A stretch of 20,905 nucleotides of DNA from SIG454 sp045578465. Its GTDB lineage: Bacteria; Bacillota; Clostridia; Monoglobales; Monoglobaceae. Below, piece after piece: positions 14,138 through 20,905 of this stretch (positions are counted from its first letter, which is position 1; every line of letters starts with the position of its first letter). A model generated the notes under the pieces. That model did no database searches and was not told the origin of the DNA. It worked only from the letters and a program-made list of their open reading frames with translations. The stretch is taken from contig JAZNKJ010000055.1 in assembly GCA_045578465.1 (NCBI GenBank), positions 1 through 20,905 on the forward strand, read 5' to 3'. Position numbers and translations under genes: made by a program.

Positions 14138-15322
14138 CTAATTCTCTACGGGGTCATTTTTATACAAAACTTTAAGCAAAATAGGAGTAATTATAGATGA
14201 AGTAATAATAAGAATGATTACGGGAGCAAAATATTCAGCCTCCAAAAGCCCTGCGTCAAGGCCTTTTTGAGCAACAATTAAAGCAACCTCGCCGCGTGTC
14301 ATCATACCAACGCCGATTTTAAGACTGTCTCTCCATGAATACTTCATCATTTTTGAGATGCCACCACAGCCTATAATTTTTGCAATAAGGGCAACCAAAA
14401 CAAAGAAAATCGAGAAAATGATCATTGAAGAAGAAATGCTCTGAATATTTGTTTTAATACCGATTCCCGCGAAGAAAATAGGCCCGAAAAGCATATATGA
14501 GTTAATGCTTAGTTTTCTTTCGATGTATTTTGCATCTCGAATGTTACAAAGAATAACACCGGCTACAAAAGCACCTGTTATATCTGCAACTCCAAAATAT
14601 CTTTCTGAGCAATAGGCAAGGAACATACAAAGAGCAAGACCGAAAATAGCGATTCTCTGCTTATGAGTGTATCGGTTGTCGAGTTTTTTAAATATCTTAT
14701 AGAAAATCCACCCACCAATACCGGAAACAAGAATGAAGAGACCATTTCTAATCAAAACTGCGGAAATGTTACTGTTTGCCCCGCCGGAGCTTACGCCGAT
14801 TACTACTGCAAGAACAATAATTCCTATAATATCGTCGATTATAGCTGCACTTACGATTGTAGTCCCAAGTGGGGTTTTTAATTTTCCCATCTCAGAAAGG
14901 GCTTCGACGGTTATTCCAACAGATGTCGCTGTAAAGATTGTTCCTATAAAAAGAGCTTTGTAAAACTCGGGAGTGCCCAGGGCAGCAAAACCATAAAAGC
15001 ACATATATAGAAGGGAACCGCAAACAAGAGGAAGAAACACACCGGCAAGAGCAATTGCGAAAGCCTTTATGCCCGTTTTTTTCAAATCTTTAAGACTTGC
15101 TCCAAGTCCGGCGGAGAACATAAGCATAATGACGCCGATTTCTCCCATATAGGTGAGGAAATCTGTTTGCTTAACAAAGCCAAAGACGCTTGGACCAATT
15201 AAAAGGCCTGCTATAATTTCTCCAACTACCTGAGGAACATTAAGCTTTCGTGCAAGAATTCCAAAAAGCTTAGCGGCCACAATTATAATTGCCATATCCT
15301 TGAAAATCATATAAGGTTCCAT
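14138..15322 (-). CDS. Cation:proton antiporter, CPA2/Kef type
   Basis: This 394-residue membrane protein probably exchanges Na+ or K+ for H+. What is seen: about 12 hydrophobic segments, an N-terminal VPQVVGEIIAGLLIGPS block (29-45) typical of the Kef/NapA group, TATSVGITVEAL (131-142) in the unwound helix, the paired Asp motif AAIIDDIIG (159-167) with D163/D164 that carries the ion and proton, DITGAFVAG (247-255), and MTRGEVALIV (341-350). There is no C-terminal TrkA-N domain, so it is not a full Kef channel. The start follows an AGAAGGTG site (complement of 15333-15340). It is the first gene of a two-gene operon with comEC. The ion specificity is not readable. Confidence 0.92.
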   Translation of the reverse strand: MEPYMIFKDMAIIIVAAKLFGILARKLNVPQVVGEIIAGLLIGPSVFGFVKQTDFLTYMGEIGVIMLMFSAGLGASLKDLKKTGIKAFAIALAGVFLPLVCGSLLYMCFYGFAALGTPEFYKALFIGTIFTATSVGITVEALSEMGKLKTPLGTTIVSAAIIDDIIGIIVLAVVIGVSSGGANSNISAVLIRNGLFILVSGIGGWIFYKIFKKLDNRYTHKQRIAIFGLALCMFLAYCSERYFGVADITGAFVAGVILCNIRDAKYIERKLSINSYMLFGPIFFAGIGIKTNIQSISSSMIIFSIFFVLVALIAKIIGCGGISKMMKYSWRDSLKIGVGMMTRGEVALIVAQKGLDAGLLEAEYFAPVIILIITSSIITPILLKVLYKNDPVEN

Positions 15323-15368
15323 ATCTGTTTAACACCTTCTGAAAAGTAAATTTTACACAACTTTATTT

Positions 15369-15397
15369 AATATAGCACTATTTATTCCAAAAAGCAA
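15369..15397 (-). promoter_or_regulatory. Sigma-A-type promoter for the antiporter-comEC operon
   Basis: On the - strand TTGCTT (complement of 15392-15397) and TATATT (complement of 15369-15374) are separated by 17 bases. The predicted transcript start near 15362 leaves a leader of about 40 nt to the antiporter start. It is back to back with the mutS2 promoter. Confidence 0.65.
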
Positions 15398-15414
15398 GAG
15401 TTTTCTCAGAATAC

Positions 15415-15443
15415 TTGTAATTTTAATTAAAATATTATATAAT
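15415..15443 (+). promoter_or_regulatory. Sigma-A-type promoter for mutS2
   Basis: TTGTAA at 15415-15420 and a perfect TATAAT at 15438-15443 are 17 bases apart. The predicted start near 15450 gives a leader of about 30 nt carrying GGAAAGGT at 15463-15470. Only 17 bases separate its -35 box from that of the divergent antiporter promoter. Confidence 0.72.
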
Positions 15444-15479
15444 ATAAAGGAATTTAACATATGGAAAGGTTTTTGATTT

Positions 15480-17840
15480 ATGGAACAAAAGACCCTTTAT
15501 ACACTTGAATATGATAAAATTTTAAATAGAGTATCCGAATATGCCGTTAATGAAGCATCAACAGAGGCGATAAATGAAATTTTACCAACATCTGACTATG
15601 CTTATGCAGTAAAACAACTCAGAGAAACGGATGATGCGATGGTTATGCTTTTAAAATACGGCTCACCGCAAATTGCAAGGGTTAAATCTGTTGAAAATAC
15701 AGTTAAGCGTCTTAAATTGGGCGGAACTCTTTCTATGGGAGAGCTTTTGAATATCGCCGCCGTTTTTAAAGGTGCAGACAACCTTAAAAAGTATTATTCT
15801 GATAAGTTGAATTCCCTTGGCGAATACTTTGAAGACCTCTATGTTGACAGACAGCTTGAAGAACAAATTTTTTCTTCAATCATATCTGAAGAGGAAGTGG
15901 CTGACGGCGCAAGTCCGGAGCTTTTTGCAATACGAAGAAAAATCAGAAATACAGGGGATAAAATCAAGGATTCTTTAAATAATATTATCCACTCCGAGCA
16001 TTACAGAAAGTTCTTGCAGGACTCTATAATAACTGTCCGAAACAATAGATATGTTGTGCCACTTAAAGCGGAGTATAAGGGAGAAATAAGCGGAATTGTC
16101 CATGATATGTCTGCCTCTGGCGGAACCCTGTTTATTGAGCCTTCAACTGTTGTTAATGCAAATAATGAGCTTCATGAACTCAGAGGTAAGGAAGCCATTG
16201 AAATTGAAAAAATTCTTGCAAACCTCTCTGCATTGGCGGGCGAAAAAGAATGGGAAATAAGCGAGAATTTTAAAAATATCGTCGCCCTTGATGTGATTTT
16301 TGCCAAGGCGAAATATTCCGTTGCGATAAAAGGTGTTTCTCCTGCTTTAAACGATAAAGGAATTTTGAATATTAAAAAGGGCAGGCATCCACTTTTAAAT
16401 CCTGAAACAGTTGTTCCTCAGGACATAGTTTTGGGGGATTCTTTTGATGCTCTTGTTGTAACAGGACCTAACACGGGCGGAAAGACTGTTGTTTTAAAGA
16501 CTGTGGGTCTGTTTTGCCTTATGGCTCAGTCGGGTATTTGTATTCCTGCTGAGGAAGGAACGAAAATTCCTGTCTTTTCAGAGATTTTCGCAGATATCGG
16601 AGATGAACAGAGCATAGAACAAAGCCTTAGCACATTCTCTGCTCACATGACGAATATCGTCCATATTTTAAATAGTCTTACTGCGGACAGCCTTGTTCTT
16701 TTTGATGAACTTGGCGCAGGAACGGACCCAACTGAAGGGGCTGCCCTTGCAATTGCTATAATTGACTATGTCAGAAATTTTGGGGCAAAAGTTGTTGCCA
16801 CAACCCATTACAGCGAACTGAAAATCCATGCGCTTACAACGGATAGAATTGAAAATGCGTCCTGCGAATTTAATGTAGATACCCTAAGCCCTACATACAG
16901 GCTTTTAATTGGCGTGCCCGGTAAAAGTAATGCCTTTGCGATTTCTAAAAGACTTGGACTTCCAGAATATATCATCGAAAAATCCAAAGAACAGCTTACC
17001 GCCGAAAGTGTTAAGTTTGAGGATGTCTTAACGGGAATTGAAAGAGACAGACAAAAGGCGGAGGCTGCAAGCCATGAACAGATAAGGCTTTCCGGGGAGG
17101 CTAGAAAGCTTAAAAAAGAAGCGGAGAGCGAGAAGCAAAGGATTGAAAGTGAAAGAGATAAGATTATAAGCCGTGCCAAAGAAAAAGCGGCAAAAATTAT
17201 CGAAAGAGCTCAGGAAGAAACCGATGAGCTTATAGAAAAAATCAAGGAAGCTCAGAAAGAAAAGGATGAAAAAGAAGCAAAGCGGATTATGGATGAAGTC
17301 CGCAGAGACCTTGGTCTTAAACTTAAAAAGACAAAAAGACCTGTTAATAATATTCCTAAGCAAAAATCCAATTTAACAGTAAATACTTTAAAACTTGGCG
17401 CAACTGTTTTGATTGTTGATTTAAACGATAAGGGTAGCGTGGTTTCCATAAACAAAAAAGAGGAAACAGCTGTTATTCAGGTTGGTATTATGAAAATTAC
17501 ATCTAAAATATCAAATCTTGTCCTGCTTCCTGAAAACGACACGAAAGAGCTTATGAAATTTGCACCTAAAAGCAAGCCAAGCATAGGTGCAAAAGAAGTA
17601 AGAACAGAGATAGATTTAAGGGGTATGCTCCTTGAAGAAGCTCTTGTTGAGACAGATAAATTTATAGACGAATGCATTATGTCAGGCCTTTCTTCCTGCA
17701 CGGTTATTCACGGCAAAGGAACGGGAACTCTCAGAAAAGGAATCCACGATATGCTCAGGAAGAACAACCGCATAAAAAGTTATCGTTTAGGTAAATACGG
17801 CGAAGGAGAAAACGGCGTTACAATTATTGAATTTAAGTAA
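15480..17840 (+). CDS. mutS2: Endonuclease MutS2
   Basis: MutS2 is a MutS-type ATPase without the mismatch-recognition domain. It is known in various bacteria to suppress recombination and, in Bacillus, to help split collided ribosomes. The predicted protein has 786 residues, the usual length. What is seen: core/lever region (about 1-310), Walker A GPNTGGKT (329-336), LSTFSAHM (383-390), Walker B LVLFDELGAGTD (405-416), TTHYSELK (441-448), a long charged coiled coil (about 500-615), a KOW-like segment (about 636-682), and a C-terminal Smr nuclease domain (about 710-786) with IDLRG (711-715; LDLR in many relatives) and VIHGKGTGTLR (742-752). The start at 15480 has GGAAAGGT upstream. It has its own promoter and stands alone. 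Confidence 0.97.
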   Translation: MEQKTLYTLEYDKILNRVSEYAVNEASTEAINEILPTSDYAYAVKQLRETDDAMVMLLKYGSPQIARVKSVENTVKRLKLGGTLSMGELLNIAAVFKGADNLKKYYSDKLNSLGEYFEDLYVDRQLEEQIFSSIISEEEVADGASPELFAIRRKIRNTGDKIKDSLNNIIHSEHYRKFLQDSIITVRNNRYVVPLKAEYKGEISGIVHDMSASGGTLFIEPSTVVNANNELHELRGKEAIEIEKILANLSALAGEKEWEISENFKNIVALDVIFAKAKYSVAIKGVSPALNDKGILNIKKGRHPLLNPETVVPQDIVLGDSFDALVVTGPNTGGKTVVLKTVGLFCLMAQSGICIPAEEGTKIPVFSEIFADIGDEQSIEQSLSTFSAHMTNIVHILNSLTADSLVLFDELGAGTDPTEGAALAIAIIDYVRNFGAKVVATTHYSELKIHALTTDRIENASCEFNVDTLSPTYRLLIGVPGKSNAFAISKRLGLPEYIIEKSKEQLTAESVKFEDVLTGIERDRQKAEAASHEQIRLSGEARKLKKEAESEKQRIESERDKIISRAKEKAAKIIERAQEETDELIEKIKEAQKEKDEKEAKRIMDEVRRDLGLKLKKTKRPVNNIPKQKSNLTVNTLKLGATVLIVDLNDKGSVVSINKKEETAVIQVGIMKITSKISNLVLLPENDTKELMKFAPKSKPSIGAKEVRTEIDLRGMLLEEALVETDKFIDECIMSGLSSCTVIHGKGTGTLRKGIHDMLRKNNRIKSYRLGKYGEGENGVTIIEFK

Positions 17841-17891
17841 AAAATCCCCGTGATGAAAAATTGAAAAAAGTATTGAAATAACGGGAATTTT
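17841..17891 (+). terminator. Inverted repeat after mutS2, possible weak terminator overlapping the recJ promoter
   Basis: Arms AAAATCCCCGT (17841-17851) and ACGGGAATTTT (17881-17891) are complementary at 10 of 11 positions, with a 29-nt A-rich loop. The right arm ends in TTTTGT, so it could act as a weak terminator for mutS2. It also spans the recJ -35 box and spacer, so an operator role is possible. Confidence 0.4.
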
Positions 17892-17901
17892 GTGGTATAC
17901 T
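17873..17901 (+). promoter_or_regulatory. Sigma-A-type promoter for recJ-rel
   Basis: TTGAAA at 17873-17878 and TATACT at 17896-17901 are separated by 17 bases, with TG at 17893-17894 giving an extended -10. The predicted start near 17908 leaves a leader of about 32 nt. The -35 box lies in the loop of the inverted repeat 17841-17891. Confidence 0.7.
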
Positions 17902-17939
17902 AAAAGGTATAAATTTTGACTTCGGTTGGGAGAAGAATT

Positions 17940-19649
17940 ATGATTCAGAAGAAATGGATATTTAAAGAATTTGATAAGGATGAAGTTGTTGCTATTTCCA
18001 AGGCGTATAACATTTCGCCTGTTATTGCAATAATTTTGTTTAACAGAGGCATTAAGACCGAAAAGGCTATTCGCGATTTTTTAAGTTGCAGTCTTTCCGG
18101 AATGCATGACCCTTATCTTATGAAGGATATTGACAAGGCTGTTGAAAGAATTAACAGAGTAAGAGAAAATGGCGAAAAAGTTACAATTTACGGCGACTAT
18201 GATGTTGATGGCATAACCAGTATCGCAATTTTATACAAGCATCTCACAAGTCTTGGAATTTCTGTGGACTATTATGTTCCCGACCGTATTGCAGAAGGAT
18301 ATGGTGTAAATAAAGAGGCTCTTGATAAAATCAAGGAAAGCGGAAGCACAGTCGTAATCACTGTTGATACAGGTATCACTGCGGTTGAAGAGACTGAATA
18401 TGCAAAGAGCATCGGTCTTGATATGATTATAACTGACCACCACGAATGTAAAGAGCAGATTCCTGATTCTTATGCGGCAATTGACCCAAAGAGAAAGGAT
18501 TGTAAATATCCGTTTAAAAACCTTGCAGGAGTTGGTGTTGCCTTTAAGCTTATTCAGGCTCTTGATATGGAAACTCCTCTTGAAAAACTTATGGAACTTT
18601 ATTCTGACTTAATTTGTCTTGGAACTGTTGCAGACATTTCTCCGTTGGTTGACGAGAACAGAATTTTAGTTACAGAAGGTCTAAAAAGATTTAAGACAAC
18701 TAAAAATGTTGGCCTTAAAGCTCTTTTGGATGTTACAACTGCAAACAACAGCAATATAACAACTTCAACAATCGGATATATTATTGCTCCGAGAATCAAT
18801 GCAAGCGGAAGACTTGGTTGTGCTTCAAGAAGTGTTGAACTTTTCTTAACAAGTGACAAGAAAAAGGCGATTGAACTTGCAGAATATCTTTGTGAAGAAA
18901 ACACAATTCGTCAGCAAACAGAGCTCAAAATGTTTGCGGAAGCGCTCGAATATATTGAAAAGCACCCTGAAATCAAGGAGGATAAAGTGCTTATTATCCC
19001 TCATGAAGATTGGCATCACGGCATAGTTGGTATAGTTTCTTCAAAGATAACAGAGAAATTCTATAAGCCATCCATTCTTTTTGCCATTGACGGAGATGAG
19101 GCGAAGGGCTCAGGCCGTTCCATTAACGGGTATAATCTTTTTGAGGCTCTCGAAAATTGCTCTGATATTCTTGAAAAATTTGGCGGACACGAGCTTGCCG
19201 CAGGTCTTTCTGTTAAAACAGAAAATATCGAAAAGTTCAGAGAAAAGATTAACTCTTATATCCCTAAAAAGCTTGACGAAACAACAAGCGTTCCAACTGT
19301 TTTGATTGATGCGTCCATTAAGGCGTCTTATATAACAAATGAAGCTGTTGAAGATATTAACCGTCTCCAGCCATTTGGTGTTGATAACCCTGCACCTGTG
19401 TTTGCAATAAAGGGAATTAAAATACATAGAATCAGCACTATGAGCGAGAACAAGCATCTTCGTATGACCTTGCTTAAAGATGGTAAATACTTAGATACCG
19501 TTGGATTTGGTATGGGCGAGTACTTTAACAGTTTTAAAGAGGGAGACATTGTGGATGTCGCTTTTGGTTTATCAATCAACGACTATAAAGGTTTCCATAA
19601 TGTTCAGCTTATTCTTAAAGATATAAAGCTATCGGAAGTGAAAAACTAA
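17940..19649 (+). CDS. recJ: Single-stranded-DNA-specific exonuclease RecJ
   Basis: RecJ degrades single-stranded DNA 5' to 3' in recombination and repair. The predicted protein has 569 residues, like the E. coli enzyme and shorter than many Bacillota forms of 750 or more. What is seen: the DHH domain with YGDYDVDGITS (84-94), VDTGITA (142-148), TDHHE (165-169) and NLAGVGVAFK (194-203); a DHHA1 domain with HEDWHHGIVGIVSSK, GSGRS and FGGHELAAG; and a C-terminal OB-like domain with RLQPFGVDNPAPVF. All metal-binding Asp/His motifs are present. The start at 17940 has GGGAG at 17928-17932; an in-frame TTG at 17916 lies too near the transcript start. The stop overlaps the rel start (TAATG). The apt gene often found between recJ and rel in clostridia is absent. 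Confidence 0.96.
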   Translation: MIQKKWIFKEFDKDEVVAISKAYNISPVIAIILFNRGIKTEKAIRDFLSCSLSGMHDPYLMKDIDKAVERINRVRENGEKVTIYGDYDVDGITSIAILYKHLTSLGISVDYYVPDRIAEGYGVNKEALDKIKESGSTVVITVDTGITAVEETEYAKSIGLDMIITDHHECKEQIPDSYAAIDPKRKDCKYPFKNLAGVGVAFKLIQALDMETPLEKLMELYSDLICLGTVADISPLVDENRILVTEGLKRFKTTKNVGLKALLDVTTANNSNITTSTIGYIIAPRINASGRLGCASRSVELFLTSDKKKAIELAEYLCEENTIRQQTELKMFAEALEYIEKHPEIKEDKVLIIPHEDWHHGIVGIVSSKITEKFYKPSILFAIDGDEAKGSGRSINGYNLFEALENCSDILEKFGGHELAAGLSVKTENIEKFREKINSYIPKKLDETTSVPTVLIDASIKASYITNEAVEDINRLQPFGVDNPAPVFAIKGIKIHRISTMSENKHLRMTLLKDGKYLDTVGFGMGEYFNSFKEGDIVDVAFGLSINDYKGFHNVQLILKDIKLSEVKN

Positions 19650-20905
19650 TGTATACTCCTATTGAGGAACTTATTAATGTCATAAAAGAGAATAATGTGA
19701 GCGGAGATATTGCCGTTGTTGAAAAAGCGTATAATTATGCGGTTTTAAAACATGAGGGGCAAATGCGCAAATCAGGGGAGGAGTATGTCAGCCACCCTAT
19801 TGAGGTTGCGAAAATTATCGCAGAGATGGGTCTTGACACAAGCTCTATTGCGGCCGCTCTCCTCCATGATGTTGTTGAAGATACTGATTCAACTGAGGAA
19901 GAAATTAAGGAGCAATTTGGTGAAACCATTGCTCTTTTAGTTTTTGGTGTAACAAAACTTGGTAAAATTCCTTACACATCAAAAGAAGAACAACAGGTTG
20001 AAAATCTTCGTAAAATGTTCCTCGCTATGGCTCAGGATATAAGAGTTATAGTTATAAAACTTGCGGACAGACTTCATAACCTCAGAACGATGAAGTCTAT
20101 GCCTGAGGAAAAACAGCGTGAAAAAGCGAGAGAAACTTTGGAGGTTTATGCTCCTCTTGCCCACCGTCTTGGTATGTCTAAAATCAAGTGGGAACTTGAA
20201 GATTTATCTCTCAGATATATTGACCCCATAGGATATTATGAAATAGTTGATAAAATTGCTCAGAAAAAAGATGAGCGAGATTCTTTCATTAAAGAAATAA
20301 TTGAAATTATTGAGAAGCGTCTTAAAGAGCTCAATATTAAAGGCCATTTAGAAGGCCGAGCAAAGCATTTTTACAGCATTTACCGTAAAATGTTTATGCA
20401 GAATAAGAGTATTGACGAGCTCTATGACCTTTTTGCAGTGAGAGTTATTGTTGATTCTGATTCGGATTGTTATGCGGTTTTAGGTATGGTCCACGAGCTT
20501 TTCAAGCCGATTCCCGGAAGATTTAAAGATTATATCGCTATGCCTAAGCCTAATATGTATCAGTCCCTTCATTCTGCGGTTATCGGCCCTGACGGAACTC
20601 CCTTTGAGATTCAGATAAGAACATGGGCGATGCATCATACAGCAGAGAACGGAATTGCTGCTCACTGGAAATATAAAGAGGGTAAAAAAGGTGTTACCGA
20701 TATGGATTCAAAGCTGGAATGGATTAAACAGCTTCTTGAAATCCAGAAGGATATGGCGAACGCCGAAGAGTTTATGCAAACCCTTAAAATTGATATGTTC
20801 AGTGATGAGGTATTCGTGTTCACTCCAAACGGAGATGTTGTAAACCTTCCTGCCGGAGCAACTCCTGTTGACTTTGCCTATGCAATCCATAGCGCAATAG
20901 GAAAT
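19649..20905 (+). CDS. rel: Bifunctional (p)ppGpp synthetase/hydrolase RelA/SpoT family, 5' part
   Basis: This gene makes and breaks down the stringent-response alarmone (p)ppGpp; it runs off the right edge after 419 residues. What is seen: HD hydrolase domain with SHP (48-50), LLHDVVEDT (71-79) and KLADRLHNLRT (137-147), all intact; synthetase domain with GRAKHFYSIYRKM (236-248), ELYDLFAVRVIV, RFKDYIAMPKPNMYQSLH (291-308) and EIQIRTWAMH; start of the TGS domain with DEVFVFTPNGDVVNLP (386-401). The RFKD motif is the basic form found in bifunctional enzymes, unlike the acidic form of monofunctional RelA. The start ATG shares its A with the recJ stop TAA, and no separate strong ribosome binding site is visible, so translation is probably coupled to recJ. 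The regulatory C-terminal ACT part is outside the window. Confidence 0.95.
   Translation, partial: MYTPIEELINVIKENNVSGDIAVVEKAYNYAVLKHEGQMRKSGEEYVSHPIEVAKIIAEMGLDTSSIAAALLHDVVEDTDSTEEEIKEQFGETIALLVFGVTKLGKIPYTSKEEQQVENLRKMFLAMAQDIRVIVIKLADRLHNLRTMKSMPEEKQREKARETLEVYAPLAHRLGMSKIKWELEDLSLRYIDPIGYYEIVDKIAQKKDERDSFIKEIIEIIEKRLKELNIKGHLEGRAKHFYSIYRKMFMQNKSIDELYDLFAVRVIVDSDSDCYAVLGMVHELFKPIPGRFKDYIAMPKPNMYQSLHSAVIGPDGTPFEIQIRTWAMHHTAENGIAAHWKYKEGKKGVTDMDSKLEWIKQLLEIQKDMANAEEFMQTLKIDMFSDEVFVFTPNGDVVNLPAGATPVDFAYAIHSAIGN

Noticed and set aside
15461..15508. Short upstream frame starting at ATG 15461 and overlapping the mutS2 start, with AAAGGA before it
   Set aside because: The AAAGGA lies at or before the predicted transcript start (about 15450), so the ribosome binding site would not be fully in the mRNA. 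A small peptide remains possible but is unsupported.
17916..17939. Upstream TTG start for recJ
   Set aside because: It is only about 8 nt after the predicted transcript start and has no ribosome binding site; ATG 17940 has GGGAG well placed.

Overview
The window looks like a chromosomal, mostly housekeeping segment of a low-GC, spore-forming member of the Clostridia (Bacillota). The case rests on the order spoIIIAG-spoIIIAH, an Asp23-family gene, nusB, xseA, xseB, ispA, on strong AGGAGG-type ribosome binding sites, on A/T-rich sigma-A-type promoters, and on MutS2 and a bifunctional Rel. No rRNA, tRNA, CRISPR array, insertion sequence, integrase or phage gene was seen. Almost all of the window is coding. 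The longest non-coding stretch is about 157 nt (15323-15479), and it holds two divergent promoters.

Layout. (1) 2-977: the end of the spoIIIA operon (partial SpoIIIAG, then SpoIIIAH), which builds the mother-cell half of the sporulation feeding-tube channel. (2) 1004-7176: a promoter, then an Asp23/Gls24 protein, a hairpin, and a tightly packed series on the + strand: nusB, a TsaD/Kae1-like paralogue, xseA, xseB, ispA and thrS. This resembles the Bacillus yqhY-nusB-folD-xseA-xseB-ispA order, with the TsaD-like gene in the folD position and thrS where dxs is often found. (3) 7195-12597: two consecutive polar-amino-acid ABC importer cassettes (lipoprotein binding protein, permease, ATPase). Each has its own promoter and each has a hairpin between the binding-protein and permease genes. 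A YczE-type membrane protein gene follows, and the region ends in a strong bidirectional terminator. (4) 12580-15397, - strand: a two-gene operon of a CPA2/Kef-type cation:proton antiporter and a ComEC/Rec2 channel protein that lacks the usual C-terminal metallo-beta-lactamase domain. (5) 15415-20905, + strand: mutS2, then recJ translationally coupled to a bifunctional (p)ppGpp synthetase/hydrolase gene that runs off the right edge.

How the genes fit together: the left half joins sporulation, envelope stress, transcription antitermination, DNA repair (exonuclease VII), isoprenoid precursor synthesis and threonyl-tRNA charging. The middle is amino acid uptake. The right half is DNA uptake and repair plus the stringent response. 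I do not see a clearly new biological system. The items most worth a second look are the TsaD-like paralogue, the hairpin in front of nusB, the duplicated ABC cassettes with a ribosome binding site embedded in a conserved permease motif, the MBL-less ComEC whose last codons lie in a terminator, and an inverted repeat interleaved with the recJ promoter.
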